From contig NZ_JAOEJU010000006.1 in NCBI RefSeq assembly GCF_025447595.1, forward strand, positions 124,001 to 188,000: a DNA stretch of 64,000 nucleotides, written 5' to 3'. The notes beneath the pieces are model-generated. The model saw only the letters and a list, made by a program, of their open reading frames with translations. It had not been told where the DNA came from and made no database searches. Positions 50,260 through 59,557 of the stretch are shown here, in pieces (positions within the stretch are counted from its first letter, which is position 1; every line of letters starts with the position of its first letter). The translations under genes and the position numbers were made by a program. This DNA is from Pseudomonas koreensis. Lineage in GTDB: Bacteria; Pseudomonadota; Gammaproteobacteria; Pseudomonadales; Pseudomonadaceae.

Positions 50260-51072
50260 ATGTGGTCGCTGAGCGCCTGGCGCCGCCGGCGCATTCTGGC
50301 CAGGCACCCGATTGCCGACGAACTGTGGCAACGGGTGCGCCATCACCTGAGTTTTCTCGATGGCATCACTGCCGCTGAAGACCAGTGGCTGCGCGAAACC
50401 AGTGTGCTGTTCCTCGAAGACAAACACCTGACCGCCCTGCCCGGCGTCGAACTGCACCAGGAACAGCGCCTGTTGCTCGCGACCCAGGCGCAATTGCCGC
50501 TTTTACATCTGGGCGATCTGAACTGGTATCAGGGTTTCCACGAAATCGTCCTCTACCCCGACGACTTCCTCAGCCCCCAGCGCCATCGCGATGCCAGCGG
50601 CGTCGAGCATGAGTGGGACGGCGAGCACAGCGGCGAAGCCTGGCAACAAGGGCCGATCATCCTTGCCTGGCCCGGCGTGATGGCCAGTGGCGGCTGGGAA
50701 GGCTACAACCTCGTAATCCACGAACTCGCGCACAAGCTCGACATGCTCAACGGCGACGCCAACGGCCTGCCGCCGCTGCACGCCGACATGCGGGTGAAAG
50801 ACTGGGCCGAGGTGATGCAGGCCGCATACGACGACCTGAACCGTCAGCTCGACCTCAACCCGGACGCTGAAACGGCCATCGACCCGTATGCCGCCGAAAA
50901 CCCGGCCGAATTTTTCGCCGTCACCAGCGAGTACTTCTTCAGCGCTCCGGATCTGCTGCATGAGGCTTATCCACAGGTGTATGCGCAGTTGCAGCTTTTC
51001 TACCGCCAGGATCCGTTGGCGCGCCTGAAGCAACTTCAGGCCACCGACCCGGTCTATCAGGCTCACGAGTAA
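50260..51072 (+). CDS. mtfA: Zinc-dependent peptidase MtfA (M90)
   Basis: 270-aa M90 peptidase with HELAHKLD giving zinc ligands His154 and His158 and catalytic Glu155, and a distal Glu in ENPAEFFAVTSEYFF. In E. coli MtfA (YeeI) binds the repressor Mlc and so affects glucose transport; whether this holds in Pseudomonas is unknown. It is coupled with dedA. Confidence 0.92.
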   Translation: MWSLSAWRRRRILARHPIADELWQRVRHHLSFLDGITAAEDQWLRETSVLFLEDKHLTALPGVELHQEQRLLLATQAQLPLLHLGDLNWYQGFHEIVLYPDDFLSPQRHRDASGVEHEWDGEHSGEAWQQGPIILAWPGVMASGGWEGYNLVIHELAHKLDMLNGDANGLPPLHADMRVKDWAEVMQAAYDDLNRQLDLNPDAETAIDPYAAENPAEFFAVTSEYFFSAPDLLHEAYPQVYAQLQLFYRQDPLARLKQLQATDPVYQAHE

Positions 51073-51118
51073 AGGTCTGCACGACTTCCGGTACGTGGCG
51101 TCCACGGCAGAATATGCC

Positions 51119-51124
51119 TATAAT
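51119..51124 (+). promoter_or_regulatory. Probable -10 box of ppa
   Basis: TATAAT at 51119-51124, 62 bp before the ppa ATG. The -35 position (tggcgt, about 51096-51101) is weak. Confidence 0.45.
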
Positions 51125-51186
51125 CGCCGCCACTTTTTGGTCAATCCGGCCAAGTGTTTTTGGTCAACTAACGGGGGCAACGCCCA

Positions 51187-51714
51187 ATGAGCTACAGCAA
51201 GATTCCGGCTGGCAAAGACCTGCCGAACGACATCTACGTCGCGATCGAGATCCCGGCCAACCACGCGCCGATCAAATACGAAATCGACAAAGACAGCGAT
51301 TGCCTGTTCGTTGACCGTTTCATGGCCACCCCGATGTTCTACCCGGCCAACTACGGTTACATCCCGAACACCCTGGCTGACGACGGTGATCCCCTGGACG
51401 TACTGGTCGTGACCCCTTACCCGGTTGCTCCAGGTTCGGTAATCCGCGCGCGTCCGGTCGGCATCCTGAACATGACCGACGACGGCGGCGGCGATGCCAA
51501 AGTCATCGCAGTCCCACACGACAAGCTGTCCCAGCTGTACGTGGACGTGAAGGAATACACCGACCTGCCAGCCCTGCTGATCCAGCAGATCGAACACTTC
51601 TTCGCGAACTACAAAGATCTCGAAAAAGGCAAATGGGTGAAAATCGAAGGCTGGGACGGCGCTGACGCTGCCCGCGCCGCGATCACCAAGTCGGTTGCCG
51701 CCTACAAAGGCTAA
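51187..51714 (+). CDS. ppa: Inorganic pyrophosphatase
   Basis: Family I soluble pyrophosphatase of 175 aa, the standard length. The signature is DGDPLDVLV with metal-binding aspartates. Others are [17 protein letters not shown] and [18 protein letters not shown]. It hydrolyses pyrophosphate from biosynthetic reactions. ATG 51187 has a ggggg-type RBS, and a strong terminator follows. Confidence 0.97.
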   Translation: MSYSKIPAGKDLPNDIYVAIEIPANHAPIKYEIDKDSDCLFVDRFMATPMFYPANYGYIPNTLADDGDPLDVLVVTPYPVAPGSVIRARPVGILNMTDDGGGDAKVIAVPHDKLSQLYVDVKEYTDLPALLIQQIEHFFANYKDLEKGKWVKIEGWDGADAARAAITKSVAAYKG

Positions 51715-51741
51715 GCCTCGCGACCTGCGACACGCTTGAAG

Positions 51742-51768
51742 AAAACCCCGGTTGATCCGGGGTTTTTT
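51742..51768 (+). terminator. Terminator after ppa
   Basis: aaaaccccgg (51742-51751) pairs with ccggggtttt (51757-51766) around a 5-nt loop, ending in a T-run. Confidence 0.92.
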
Positions 51769-51893
51769 GTGCCTGCTCGCCAGGTACTTAAACAGCTTGT
51801 TTATGGCGACCTACAGAAAAGTTTTAGTGTGTGTAATTTCCCACAAGGACGTCTTACATCCCGTCGCAAAATTTGCCCTGATTTTGAACACTA

Positions 51894-51907
51894 GGTTTAT
51901 TCAAACC
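51894..51907 (+). promoter_or_regulatory. Candidate operator upstream of the S24 regulator
   Basis: A 14-bp perfect palindrome arm pair, GGTTT-attc-AAACC, lies 28 bp before the regulator ATG. Flanking ctag tetramers occur on both sides (51891-51894 and 51911-51914). Position suggests autoregulation. Confidence 0.4.
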
Positions 51908-51935
51908 GCTCTAGGCCGGCCGTAGACTCGTGTTT

Positions 51936-52673
51936 ATGAGAAAGAACACTAGCGGTCCAAGATTCAAGGCACTCCTGGAAGCTGCGAACATCACCACCAC
52001 GGGATTCGCAAAGTTCTGGGGCACGGAAGCCCAAAACGTTCATAACTGGTACACCCGAGGCGTACCCGCGTATCGCATGGAAGAGGTCGCGCGCCTGTTG
52101 TCCGTCAATAGCCAATGGCTGAAGACCGGCGAAGGGCAAAAGGACGCGCCGAACTTGTACAACGCCGGCGACACACTGGACGCCCAAGCGATCCAGGGTG
52201 TCTACACGGTGCTCGAGTCCACCGACATCGAGTTGCCGCTTTACAAGGAAACCCCGACAGCCACCGGTTCAGGTAAAACCCACGTCATCAAGGACCCGGA
52301 TCAGACCATACGTCTGCCCCGCAGCCACCTCGAAGCGCTGGAAATCCGCCACACCGATGCCATCTGCACCCACATGATCGGCAACAGCATGGCGGAGAAA
52401 ATCGAAGACGGCTCCACTCTCGCCATCGACCGCGGCCTCACCCAGGTGGTGGACGGCGAAATCTACGCCATCGAACACGACGGCATGCTGCGCATCAAAT
52501 ACCTGCACCGCATGCCCGGCAACGCCCTGCGCCTGCGCAGCCACAACAGCGCCGAATACCCGGACGAAATCTTCCGCGCGGCACAAATCGAAGAGCAGAG
52601 GATTCATGTGCTGGGGTGGGTGTTCTGGTGGTCGACGCTGGGCAAGCGGCGGCCGGTGGTGCCGTTCCTCTGA
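51936..52673 (+). CDS. XRE/S24-family (phage-repressor-like) regulator
   Basis: 245-aa protein. The N-terminal helix-turn-helix region (residues 7-60) includes FAKFWGTEAQNVHNWYTRG. The C-terminal S24 peptidase fold contains HMIGNSMAEKIEDGSTLAID (nucleophile Ser in GNSM) and the general-base Lys in DGMLRIKYLHR. I see no clear Ala-Gly cleavage site in the linker, so self-cleavage is uncertain. No phage genes are nearby, so it is an orphan. ATG 51936. Confidence 0.85.
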   Translation: MRKNTSGPRFKALLEAANITTTGFAKFWGTEAQNVHNWYTRGVPAYRMEEVARLLSVNSQWLKTGEGQKDAPNLYNAGDTLDAQAIQGVYTVLESTDIELPLYKETPTATGSGKTHVIKDPDQTIRLPRSHLEALEIRHTDAICTHMIGNSMAEKIEDGSTLAIDRGLTQVVDGEIYAIEHDGMLRIKYLHRMPGNALRLRSHNSAEYPDEIFRAAQIEEQRIHVLGWVFWWSTLGKRRPVVPFL

Positions 52674-52839
52674 GCCGCCGTTACTCCCGGTCCCAGAACA
52701 GAACTCTGCGGGAGCGGGCTTGGTCCGGGCGGCGATCCGACGATGAGGCCCGGATACCCGGTACAAATCCCTGCTTTATGCCGCAGAAATCGCTCTATTC
52801 CGCACTTGAGACTGGGAATCCCTGACAAAACTCAGTATC

Positions 52840-53022
52840 CTGCGCCCCACATTCGCGCATCGACCCGCCAAGCGGCCCAGATGACGCCTGACGCGGCAGA
52901 CCACTGTCTGACCAAGTCCCACAGCCGGACGCAAGATCCGGATGTACGTTTTGAAGGCTGGCGCGGTTTACCAAAAATAAACCAAGCCCGTCCCCGAGAA
53001 GCCGGCCACAAGCCGGCTTTTT
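52840..53022 (+). ncRNA. Candidate small RNA with intrinsic terminator
   Basis: The 444-bp gap between the S24 regulator and the sugar aminotransferase shows three successive hairpins on the plus strand: ccgga/tccgg (52925-52941), ggttta/taaacc (52965-52983) and a terminator, aagccggc (52999-53006) with gccggctt (53012-53019) and trailing Ts. No good open frame or RBS precedes it. The upstream boundary is a guess (a tatcct at 52836-52841 is a weak -10). It might instead be a long 3' UTR of the regulator. Confidence 0.35.
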
Positions 53023-53117
53023 AATGCCTGTCTGTCTGGCCATGAACAGGGTTTGCACCTGTTTCAGCACCAGACAATCAATCGAGCTGAATGGAAAACC
53101 ATCGGCCGCTTCGACGG

Positions 53118-54269
53118 TCAACGCCCGATTGCAAGATTATTCAGTATCGCTACGACGCGATCCTGCTGCTCCTCCGACAATCCCACCCAGAGGGGTAAAC
53201 GTACGAGTCTCTCGGACTGTCGATTGGTGACCTCAAGGCTTCCATGAGCACGTCCATATCGCAGCCCGGCAGGTGACGAGTGCAGAGGAACATAGTGGAA
53301 AACCGACCAGATCTCATTGCTCTTGAACTGGTTCAGCACGTCCTGACGATCAATGTCCGATGACAACAGCACGTAATACATGTGGGCATTGTGCTCACAT
53401 TCCGCCGGCACGATCGGACGTCTCAGCACGCCCTTGGTTTCCAGCGGCGCAAGTAACTCGTGATAACGATTCCAACTGGTCACGCGTTCCCGGGTGATCC
53501 GGTCAGCCTCTTCAAGCTGAGCCCAGAGAAAGGCAGCGATGAGCTCCCCCGGCAAGAACGACGAGCCGACTTCCTGCCATGTGTACTTATCCACTTCGCC
53601 ACGGAAGAACCGGCTCCGGTCCGTGCCCTTCTCGCGAATGATCTCGGCATGCAGGGCCAGATCGGGCTGATTGACCAGTAATGCGCCGCCCTCTCCGGAA
53701 ATCACGTTCTTGGTTTCATGGAAGCTATAGGCACCCAGGTCGCCAATGCTACCCAGCGCCCGCCCCTTGTAACTGGCCATGACACCCTGCGCAGCATCCT
53801 CGATAACCATCAGGCCATGGCGGCGTGCGATCGACATGATCTCATCCATCTCGCACGCGACGCCTGCATAATGGACCGGCACGATTGCCCGCGTACGCGG
53901 TGTTATCGCTGACTCGATCAGTTTTTCATCAAGATTCAACGTGTCTTCACGAATATCGACAAAGACGGGAACGCCGCCGCGCAGAACAAAAGCGTTCGCC
54001 GTGGACACGAAGGTGTACGACGGCATGATGATTTCGTCACCCGGCTGAATATCCAGCAAAAGGGCTGCCATCTCGAGCGCGGCCGTGCAGGAGTGAGTCA
54101 GCAATGCCGTATCACAGCCGGAACGCTCTTCGAGCCAACGATGGCAACGCTTTGTAAAGGGTCCATCACCCGCCAGGCTGCCGTTGAAGTGCGCTTCGGC
54201 TATGTAGTAAAGCTCCTTTCCCGTCATATGTGGCCAGTTGAAAGGAATTCTTGAGTTTACTTTTTTCAT
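53118..54269 (-). CDS. rffA: dTDP-4-amino-4,6-dideoxyhexose transaminase (RffA/WecE-like)
   Basis: 383-aa PLP-dependent sugar aminotransferase of the DegT/DnrJ/EryC1 class. The start IPFNWPHMTGKELYYIAEAH is typical of RffA/WecE. The PLP lysine is Lys187 (SFHETKNVISGEGGA). PSYTFVSTANAFVLRGG and EDAAQGVMASYKGR are conserved. WecE makes dTDP-Fuc4N from dTDP-4-keto-6-deoxyglucose. It is the last gene of the glycan block, 78 bp after the SMR-like gene. Confidence 0.9.
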   Translation of the reverse strand: MKKVNSRIPFNWPHMTGKELYYIAEAHFNGSLAGDGPFTKRCHRWLEERSGCDTALLTHSCTAALEMAALLLDIQPGDEIIMPSYTFVSTANAFVLRGGVPVFVDIREDTLNLDEKLIESAITPRTRAIVPVHYAGVACEMDEIMSIARRHGLMVIEDAAQGVMASYKGRALGSIGDLGAYSFHETKNVISGEGGALLVNQPDLALHAEIIREKGTDRSRFFRGEVDKYTWQEVGSSFLPGELIAAFLWAQLEEADRITRERVTSWNRYHELLAPLETKGVLRRPIVPAECEHNAHMYYVLLSSDIDRQDVLNQFKSNEIWSVFHYVPLHSSPAGLRYGRAHGSLEVTNRQSERLVRLPLWVGLSEEQQDRVVAILNNLAIGR

Positions 54270-54347
54270 TTATTCTCCGAAATACGACTTCAACGCGGAA
54301 CTCAATACTGAAAACAACCTGAGCCAGAAACATCGGGCGATCGGCAA

Positions 54348-54722
54348 CTAGCCCCGGGCGGCGACCACGGTCCCCATCACGATCAATCCGACGCCCAGTG
54401 CTTTTTGCAACGTCATGGGTTCACTTAAAAACCAGGCACTCAAAAGCAAAACCACTACGAAGTTTATGCTCATGAATGGATAAGCGTGACTCAATTCAAA
54501 CTTGGTCATGGCCGCCATCCACGCCAGCGAAGCCAGGAAGGCCGCGGCGAACCCCGAAAAGATTGCAGGATCCAGAAGCAGCCCTAAAAGAAACTTGATC
54601 TTGCTGAATGTATCGACTGGCAGCGGGCCAAACTGTGCGATGCGCCACTTTAGAATTAATTGGCCATACACGGTAAAACCGATAGTTGCCAGAATATAGA
54701 AGTAATCGAAAACGCGGATCAC
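54348..54722 (-). CDS. EamA/SMR-type membrane protein, flippase-like (ArnE/F-like)
   Basis: 124-aa protein with four hydrophobic helices, starting at GTG 54722 (MIRVFDYFYILATIG) and overlapping the stop of the small upstream gene (gtga). TVYGQLILKWRI and the closing GVGLIVMGTVVAARG resemble SMR/EamA transporters. ArnE/ArnF of the same fold flip undecaprenyl-phosphate-L-Ara4N. Context with a GtrB/ArnC-like transferase suggests a similar flippase job (inference). Confidence 0.8.
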   Translation of the reverse strand: MIRVFDYFYILATIGFTVYGQLILKWRIAQFGPLPVDTFSKIKFLLGLLLDPAIFSGFAAAFLASLAWMAAMTKFELSHAYPFMSINFVVVLLLSAWFLSEPMTLQKALGVGLIVMGTVVAARG

Positions 54723-54859
54723 GAATGTTTCTCCAATACAGCCAGACCCATTTCCGTCCGCCCGAAACCAAAACCGTTGTAACGCCTGTAATGATATCCC
54801 GTGTGATTGACCACGAACGGATATTCCGTCATCTCGCCGCCTGTGCCAGAGTGCTTCAT
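54719..54859 (-). CDS. Small protein of unknown function (46 aa)
   Basis: The frame starts at ATG 54859, overlapping the acetyltransferase stop as atga, and ends with TGA at 54719, overlapping the next gene's GTG as gtga. Both junctions are the coupled type seen elsewhere in the block, which supports translation. The protein begins MKHSGTGGEMTEY and contains GYHYRRYNGFGFGR; it has no signal or membrane helix. I recognise no family; it may be a remnant of a larger protein. Confidence 0.5.
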   Translation of the reverse strand: MKHSGTGGEMTEYPFVVNHTGYHYRRYNGFGFGRTEMGLAVLEKHS

Positions 54860-55521
54860 AGCCCCTTCAGACTCGCGCTTGGAAAGTTTGAACGCTCGGT
54901 CGCGGTACCAATATAGACACCCTCGGCAGCCGCATCTGCCAGTAACAGAGTCCCAGCACCGATAACGCATTTTTCTGCCACTTTTATATGGTCACGCAAG
55001 GTGGAATTTATACCGATGAAGCACTGCTCGCCCACTTCGACGCCACCGGAAATGGCCGCATGCGGGGCGATGAACGTGTGATCCCCGATCACCGAGTGAT
55101 GGCCAATGTGACTACCACTCCACAGAGTCACATTCCTGCCAATCGACACGAAAGGTTGGACGATGGCATTTTCCAGAATCAGACAGTTTTCGCCGATCGC
55201 GCCATTATTGAGAACCGTTGCGCGGGAGCTGATATAACTGACCAGCGTGTAACCCAAAGCCTTTACAGCAAGAAACTTTTCTTTGCGTACGGCATTGAGC
55301 CTGGCATAACCGAGCGCTACAAAAAAATCGAAATGTTCTGGCGGATACTTGCCAGGCACATCCTCAAACGGAATGACAGGCAGACCACAAAAAGCGGGGT
55401 CCTTGATGTATTCGGCATCAACGGTAAAAGCGACCACTTCATATTCGGAGTCCGAACTGAAATAGAAGTGCGCAAGTTGCGCAATCTCACCAGAGCCGAA
55501 TATTACAATCTGCCTTCTCAT
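54856..55521 (-). CDS. Hexapeptide-repeat sugar acetyltransferase (PglD/NeuD-like)
   Basis: 221-aa protein from ATG 55521 (MRRQIVIFGSGEIAQ). A PglD-type N-terminal nucleotide-binding lobe (IFGSGEIAQLAHFYF) is followed by a left-handed beta-helix (TLWSGSHIGHHSVIGDHTFI, AAISGGVEVGEQCFIG). Such enzymes N- or O-acetylate amino sugars on nucleotide carriers. It probably modifies the 4-amino sugar made by the RffA-like enzyme (inference). It follows the methyltransferase by 1 bp. Confidence 0.88.
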   Translation of the reverse strand: MRRQIVIFGSGEIAQLAHFYFSSDSEYEVVAFTVDAEYIKDPAFCGLPVIPFEDVPGKYPPEHFDFFVALGYARLNAVRKEKFLAVKALGYTLVSYISSRATVLNNGAIGENCLILENAIVQPFVSIGRNVTLWSGSHIGHHSVIGDHTFIAPHAAISGGVEVGEQCFIGINSTLRDHIKVAEKCVIGAGTLLLADAAAEGVYIGTATERSNFPSASLKGL

Positions 55522-55522
55522 A

Positions 55523-56152
55523 TTACTTTCGCACCAGAATAGTAAACTCATACAACCCATAGTCATGCAGCAACGCTACTTGACGGGAGTAACGACGCTT
55601 GCACAAATCAAACAACTGACCTGGATCCGCGTAGTACAGATAATCACGCTTCTTGTCTTCATCGGAATATGAAGTCAGGCAATTGAAGGAAAAACCGCGT
55701 CGGCTGGATTGATCCAGGGTATCCAGCGTCGCCTGAAGGTAGTCAAACCATTCGGCATCCGAGCGTTGCTGACGAACACTGAAAATACCACTGGCGACAC
55801 TGTAGTCATTCACCACATCGGGTTTCGATGCAGTGAGCAATCGCGCAGTGGCGGATTGGATGCGGGACTCGGCGGCCGCCGTCATTTCCGCCGACACATC
55901 CACCCCCAGATATGAAGCCCTGGGATGTTTCGCCACAAGAAAATCGTACAGCGCACCGTAGCCACAGCCCAGGTCTGTCAACGAAAACGTCGATAACGAC
56001 GGATCGATGATCTTGCATAACTGCTCGAATCGGAGAAGTTGACTCTCTTCGCCGTTCCAGTCGACCCCACGAGGCGTAACGCCGTGCTCGGCCAGTTTTT
56101 CCGAGTAGTACGTCGCTACTTCTTTGAGCAAGTCATTCTTGTCGCTGTGCAT
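55523..56152 (-). CDS. Class I SAM-dependent methyltransferase
   Basis: 209-aa protein. The SAM-binding motif I is FSLTDLGCGYGALYDFLVA, followed by YLGVDVSAEMTAAAE. The C-terminus is strand-rich (YGLYEFTILVRK). The ATG at 56152 overlaps the upstream GT2 gene by 20 nt. It probably methylates the sugar or a substituent on it; nothing in the sequence fixes the acceptor. Confidence 0.88.
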   Translation of the reverse strand: MHSDKNDLLKEVATYYSEKLAEHGVTPRGVDWNGEESQLLRFEQLCKIIDPSLSTFSLTDLGCGYGALYDFLVAKHPRASYLGVDVSAEMTAAAESRIQSATARLLTASKPDVVNDYSVASGIFSVRQQRSDAEWFDYLQATLDTLDQSSRRGFSFNCLTSYSDEDKKRDYLYYADPGQLFDLCKRRYSRQVALLHDYGLYEFTILVRK

Positions 56153-57062
56153 AAATCTGTCTCACGATGGTATAGGGGCGCTGTTTCGTTTCCGAGAAAA
56201 TCCTCGACAAGTAGATACCCACTACACCGATGAACGAAATGATCATACCGCCGAGCAACCAGATCGACGCCATCACCGAAGTCCAGCCGCTCATCGGTTT
56301 GGCGAGAAACAACCAGTGCGCCACCAGATAGGCAATGTAAAGCATCGCAAACAGGGAGATGGAGACGCCGATATAGAAAATACTCACCAGGGGCGCGTTA
56401 CTGAACGAGGTCACGGAATTGACCAGCAGCGACATTTTCCGGCGCAAGGTATAGGTGGTTTCACTGGTGCTGTGTTTCTTGATCACACAGGGATGCTGAG
56501 CAAAGCCAGTGGTATGCCAAAGGCCTGCCATGAAGACTTCACGCTCCCGGTGCTGCAACAGGGCATCCACATAACGTCGTGTCATCAATCGCGCTGTAAC
56601 AGCGTTTTCTGGCAATGCGAGCCCGGTAAGACCTTTGAAGAAACGATAGAACCACTGGCCGCTCCAGCGCTCGAACCAGTTGCCTTTTCTGCTCTCCTGA
56701 ACGCCATACACTACATCGCAGCGTTCCCGTTCCATTTGCCCGGCGAAATCCACAATCAACTCGGGCTCTTCTTCAAGATCGCTGTCAATCAGGAACACGC
56801 GTTGACCTTTGGCTTGCGCCAGCCCGGTCATCATGGCCTTGTGGTGGCCAAAGTTGCGTGACAGGTCAACCACAACGACATGCGGATCGTGCTCGGTCAA
56901 CTGCACTGCCAGTTGGAGGCTGTTATCGGGAGAACCGTCGTTCACGAGGATGATTTCGTAATCGTCGCCCACCAGAGACCTGGCGGCAGCACTGGCCCGC
57001 TCGTGAAACTCGGCAACGTAGGCAGCAGACTGATAGAGAGTCGCCACAATGGAAAGATTCAT
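56133..57062 (-). CDS. GT2 polyprenyl-phosphate sugar transferase (GtrB/ArnC-like)
   Basis: 309-aa family 2 glycosyltransferase from ATG 57062 ([16 protein letters not shown]). It has [29 protein letters not shown] and the metal-binding [11 protein letters not shown]. Two C-terminal membrane helices ([37 protein letters not shown]) are typical of GtrB/DPM1/ArnC, which load a sugar onto undecaprenyl phosphate. The start overlaps the wbqC stop by 4 nt. Confidence 0.9.
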   Translation of the reverse strand: MNLSIVATLYQSAAYVAEFHERASAAARSLVGDDYEIILVNDGSPDNSLQLAVQLTEHDPHVVVVDLSRNFGHHKAMMTGLAQAKGQRVFLIDSDLEEEPELIVDFAGQMERERCDVVYGVQESRKGNWFERWSGQWFYRFFKGLTGLALPENAVTARLMTRRYVDALLQHREREVFMAGLWHTTGFAQHPCVIKKHSTSETTYTLRRKMSLLVNSVTSFSNAPLVSIFYIGVSISLFAMLYIAYLVAHWLFLAKPMSGWTSVMASIWLLGGMIISFIGVVGIYLSRIFSETKQRPYTIVRQIYAQRQE

Positions 57063-57751
57063 GCAACGTACCTCATGTAGCGGGGAGCATCCCTGCCACA
57101 ATTGAAAAGCAGATCGAGAATAGTGACGCCGTGCGCGAATTCACCCCACATCTGAGGGTATTCGGGGTAACCGGCGTAGTCGAACCAGCTGAGCTTGACC
57201 CCGGCGGCGGAAAAAAGCCCTTCATCGATGTAGTCTCTGGCCGCCGGCCCCGAGATGTACTCACTGCCACCCGCTTTCACACAGAGGTCCACCAGGCGTT
57301 CTGTCTTTCCGTCCTGCAAGGTGTAGTCCCACGAGTTGCTGATCGTAGTCTTGATAGACAGATAGCGGCAGATGGCTTCGATCAGACGGCGATTGAGCTG
57401 CGAAAGATGCGTATAGCTCTCCTGCAGGTAAAGCGGCTCCAGCCACTGGGCAATCTCAGCGAAATGCGGAGCGCGGCGGTAGTTCTGCTGCAAGGTTCGC
57501 CAATGTGCCGCAGCCCAGTCCGTGCCGTCGATTTCGGTTTCCCGAATGGTCTGATGGTATTTGCCCTTGACCGATACGGGCACGGTCAGCCATTGAATAC
57601 CCTGAGGCGTTTTGATCTGGTTACGGTTTCGCCAGTCGCGTCGGGTATATTGCATATCGTCGTACAGGATGAATTCATCCACAGCGGCGATCATGTCGAA
57701 ATAGCCCTTCCATGGAATATAGTTCGACTGAAGAATGGCGATTTTTTTCAT
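57059..57751 (-). CDS. WbqC family protein
   Basis: 230-aa protein. The family N-terminus is [19 protein letters not shown], followed by [20 protein letters not shown] and LTVPVS. WbqC-type genes recur in O-antigen clusters and are thought to act on sugar-amine substituents; the reaction is not established. It overlaps both neighbours by 4 nt (atga). Confidence 0.88.
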   Translation of the reverse strand: MKKIAILQSNYIPWKGYFDMIAAVDEFILYDDMQYTRRDWRNRNQIKTPQGIQWLTVPVSVKGKYHQTIRETEIDGTDWAAAHWRTLQQNYRRAPHFAEIAQWLEPLYLQESYTHLSQLNRRLIEAICRYLSIKTTISNSWDYTLQDGKTERLVDLCVKAGGSEYISGPAARDYIDEGLFSAAGVKLSWFDYAGYPEYPQMWGEFAHGVTILDLLFNCGRDAPRYMRYVA

Positions 57752-59313
57752 TGACCCGCAACTTTTTGTTTATAGATTTCATAGGCCGGACTACTTGAAT
57801 CCGGAACCCGCTCAAACTTGTCGACGATATATTGATACGTCAAAGGATGAGTATTTCTGAAGCGCAGTTCATCTCTTCCATCCAGGGCCATATCAAAAAC
57901 AAGCACGAAGCCTGGTCTGGACTGCTCTATCCGGCTGATTTCCTTTTCTTCGAAACCAGCAGGGCGGGAGAACAAAGGATAAATTTCCCACATTGGGGAT
58001 TTGCGTTCCAGCAGTGCATAGGCACCCGGCCAGAACGGCACGACGACAAAAGGCTTTTCTCCGGACGAATATTGACTATCCAGTTGACGAAGCACGGCTA
58101 TGGCGCCTGCGGTGTCAGGGTCGACCTGAAGGTTTCTGCCGGAAACTTCGACATTCACCCAGTCTTTACTTGCCAGACTTTGCCAGCCGGGCTGAAACAG
58201 GCACATCACCCAGAAACTGCCGGCACACAGGGCAACGCCCAGTGGCCATCTTGCTTTCGATTGAACGCCGGAAAGCACAATCAGACATCCCACAAGCGTC
58301 GGAAAGACTCCTTGCGCGAGATGCCCCACATCCGCACGCGAGAAGGCGTAGTGCGCGTAGGGAAGCGAAAGGAAGGCCGATGCAACCAGCGCCGGCGGTA
58401 CAGGCTTTTCCTTGAGCCTGCGATAAATGACCCATGCTACCGAGATCCCGCCAAAGGCGAGGGTCGCGACAAAGAACAGGCCCACCAGTACACCGCGGAC
58501 AGCCTCACCGACCGTAGCGGTGGCAAAATCGACCGTCCACGGCCAGGGAACCGGCAACGGCAGATTTGTCGCCTGCTGCTCGAACAGAAAACGAATGCTT
58601 TCCCAAAATGCCGTGGCAAATCCCGGTATCAGCAACGCCATGAAAATCACTGGAAGAAATCCGACGACAACACCGGCCGCCCACAAAAATCCCCCTTTGA
58701 AAAAACCGGGAGCAGAGTGGTTCCTGATAGAGAGCCAGGCAATCACCCCTACACTGCCGGCAACGCCATAAACGCCGTGATTGCGTCCGAAGACTGCCAC
58801 CAGACCGACCAGAATACCGGCGATAAAGTAGCGCTTGGGAACTGGATGACTGATCAGATAAGTCAGCACGCCAACCAGTAATATCGACAGGGAAATATCA
58901 AAAATCTTGTGCCGCGGAAACATCCAGAGCATTAGAGTCAATGCCGAGATCAACCAAAAGACAATATCCGGTTTTCCTGCAACTTTTCTGGATCGGGAAA
59001 TCAACCAAAGTCCGACAAAAAGGCCCAGAGCCTGAAAGACCGCAACACTTGCCCGCAAACTCATGATGTCGTTGTTACCGACGACACTCATAATCGCCGC
59101 AGACCAATAATATCGCCCCGGATCGTAGGCCATGAAATCAAGTATCGGTACTTCACCCAGCATGACTCGCTGAACGCCGTACCAAAGAAAGCCTTCATCC
59201 CAAAGACTAAATCCTTTGTTTCCTTGCCATATAAAAAACAACGCGATTACAAAAAAAGAAACGATCAGTTCTTTAAAAGGTATATATAAATCGTCTTGCG
59301 CCAAACGGCTCAT
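57748..59313 (-). CDS. Polytopic GT-C type glycosyltransferase-like protein
   Basis: 521-aa protein from ATG 59313 ([17 protein letters not shown]); in-frame ATGs at 59328 and 59340 are alternatives. About ten hydrophobic helices fill residues 20-410, followed by a soluble periplasmic-like tail. The GT-C style acidic motif is [11 protein letters not shown] in the first loop, with [10 protein letters not shown] further on. It is probably the transferase that moves the lipid-linked sugar onto a surface polymer. It is first in the block. Confidence 0.8.
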   Translation of the reverse strand: MSRLAQDDLYIPFKELIVSFFVIALFFIWQGNKGFSLWDEGFLWYGVQRVMLGEVPILDFMAYDPGRYYWSAAIMSVVGNNDIMSLRASVAVFQALGLFVGLWLISRSRKVAGKPDIVFWLISALTLMLWMFPRHKIFDISLSILLVGVLTYLISHPVPKRYFIAGILVGLVAVFGRNHGVYGVAGSVGVIAWLSIRNHSAPGFFKGGFLWAAGVVVGFLPVIFMALLIPGFATAFWESIRFLFEQQATNLPLPVPWPWTVDFATATVGEAVRGVLVGLFFVATLAFGGISVAWVIYRRLKEKPVPPALVASAFLSLPYAHYAFSRADVGHLAQGVFPTLVGCLIVLSGVQSKARWPLGVALCAGSFWVMCLFQPGWQSLASKDWVNVEVSGRNLQVDPDTAGAIAVLRQLDSQYSSGEKPFVVVPFWPGAYALLERKSPMWEIYPLFSRPAGFEEKEISRIEQSRPGFVLVFDMALDGRDELRFRNTHPLTYQYIVDKFERVPDSSSPAYEIYKQKVAGQ

Positions 59314-59557
59314 GATCACTTCTTTCATAAAAATCGCCATATTAATCCGCGCGGGGACAAACGTCACCCTTTTGCTCTGGCAGGCAACCTCTACGCCGCA
59401 TGCAGAAACAGCGCGGCTGGTGCCCTCGCAACGGCCAATTCTGGACAGTTTCACCTATCCCGTTGCCGCTTCGAATCCTGCCGACAACCAGATTCACACA
59501 GCGGTATTTCCAGCATTCGGAATCAGTGACCCCGAGACTCGGCGAGTCCTCTGCCGC
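59314..59557. other. Intergenic region upstream of the glycan block
   Basis: A 244-bp gap with AT-richer sequence next to the GT-C gene, likely containing its leftward promoter. I saw no JUMPstart-like element, terminator or gene. Short frames here look non-coding. Confidence 0.4.

Noticed and set aside
52743..53024. A 93-codon plus-strand frame in the gap before the sugar aminotransferase
   Set aside because: It has no RBS, its composition is not protein-like, and its end lies inside the terminator hairpin. A small RNA or untranslated region fits better.
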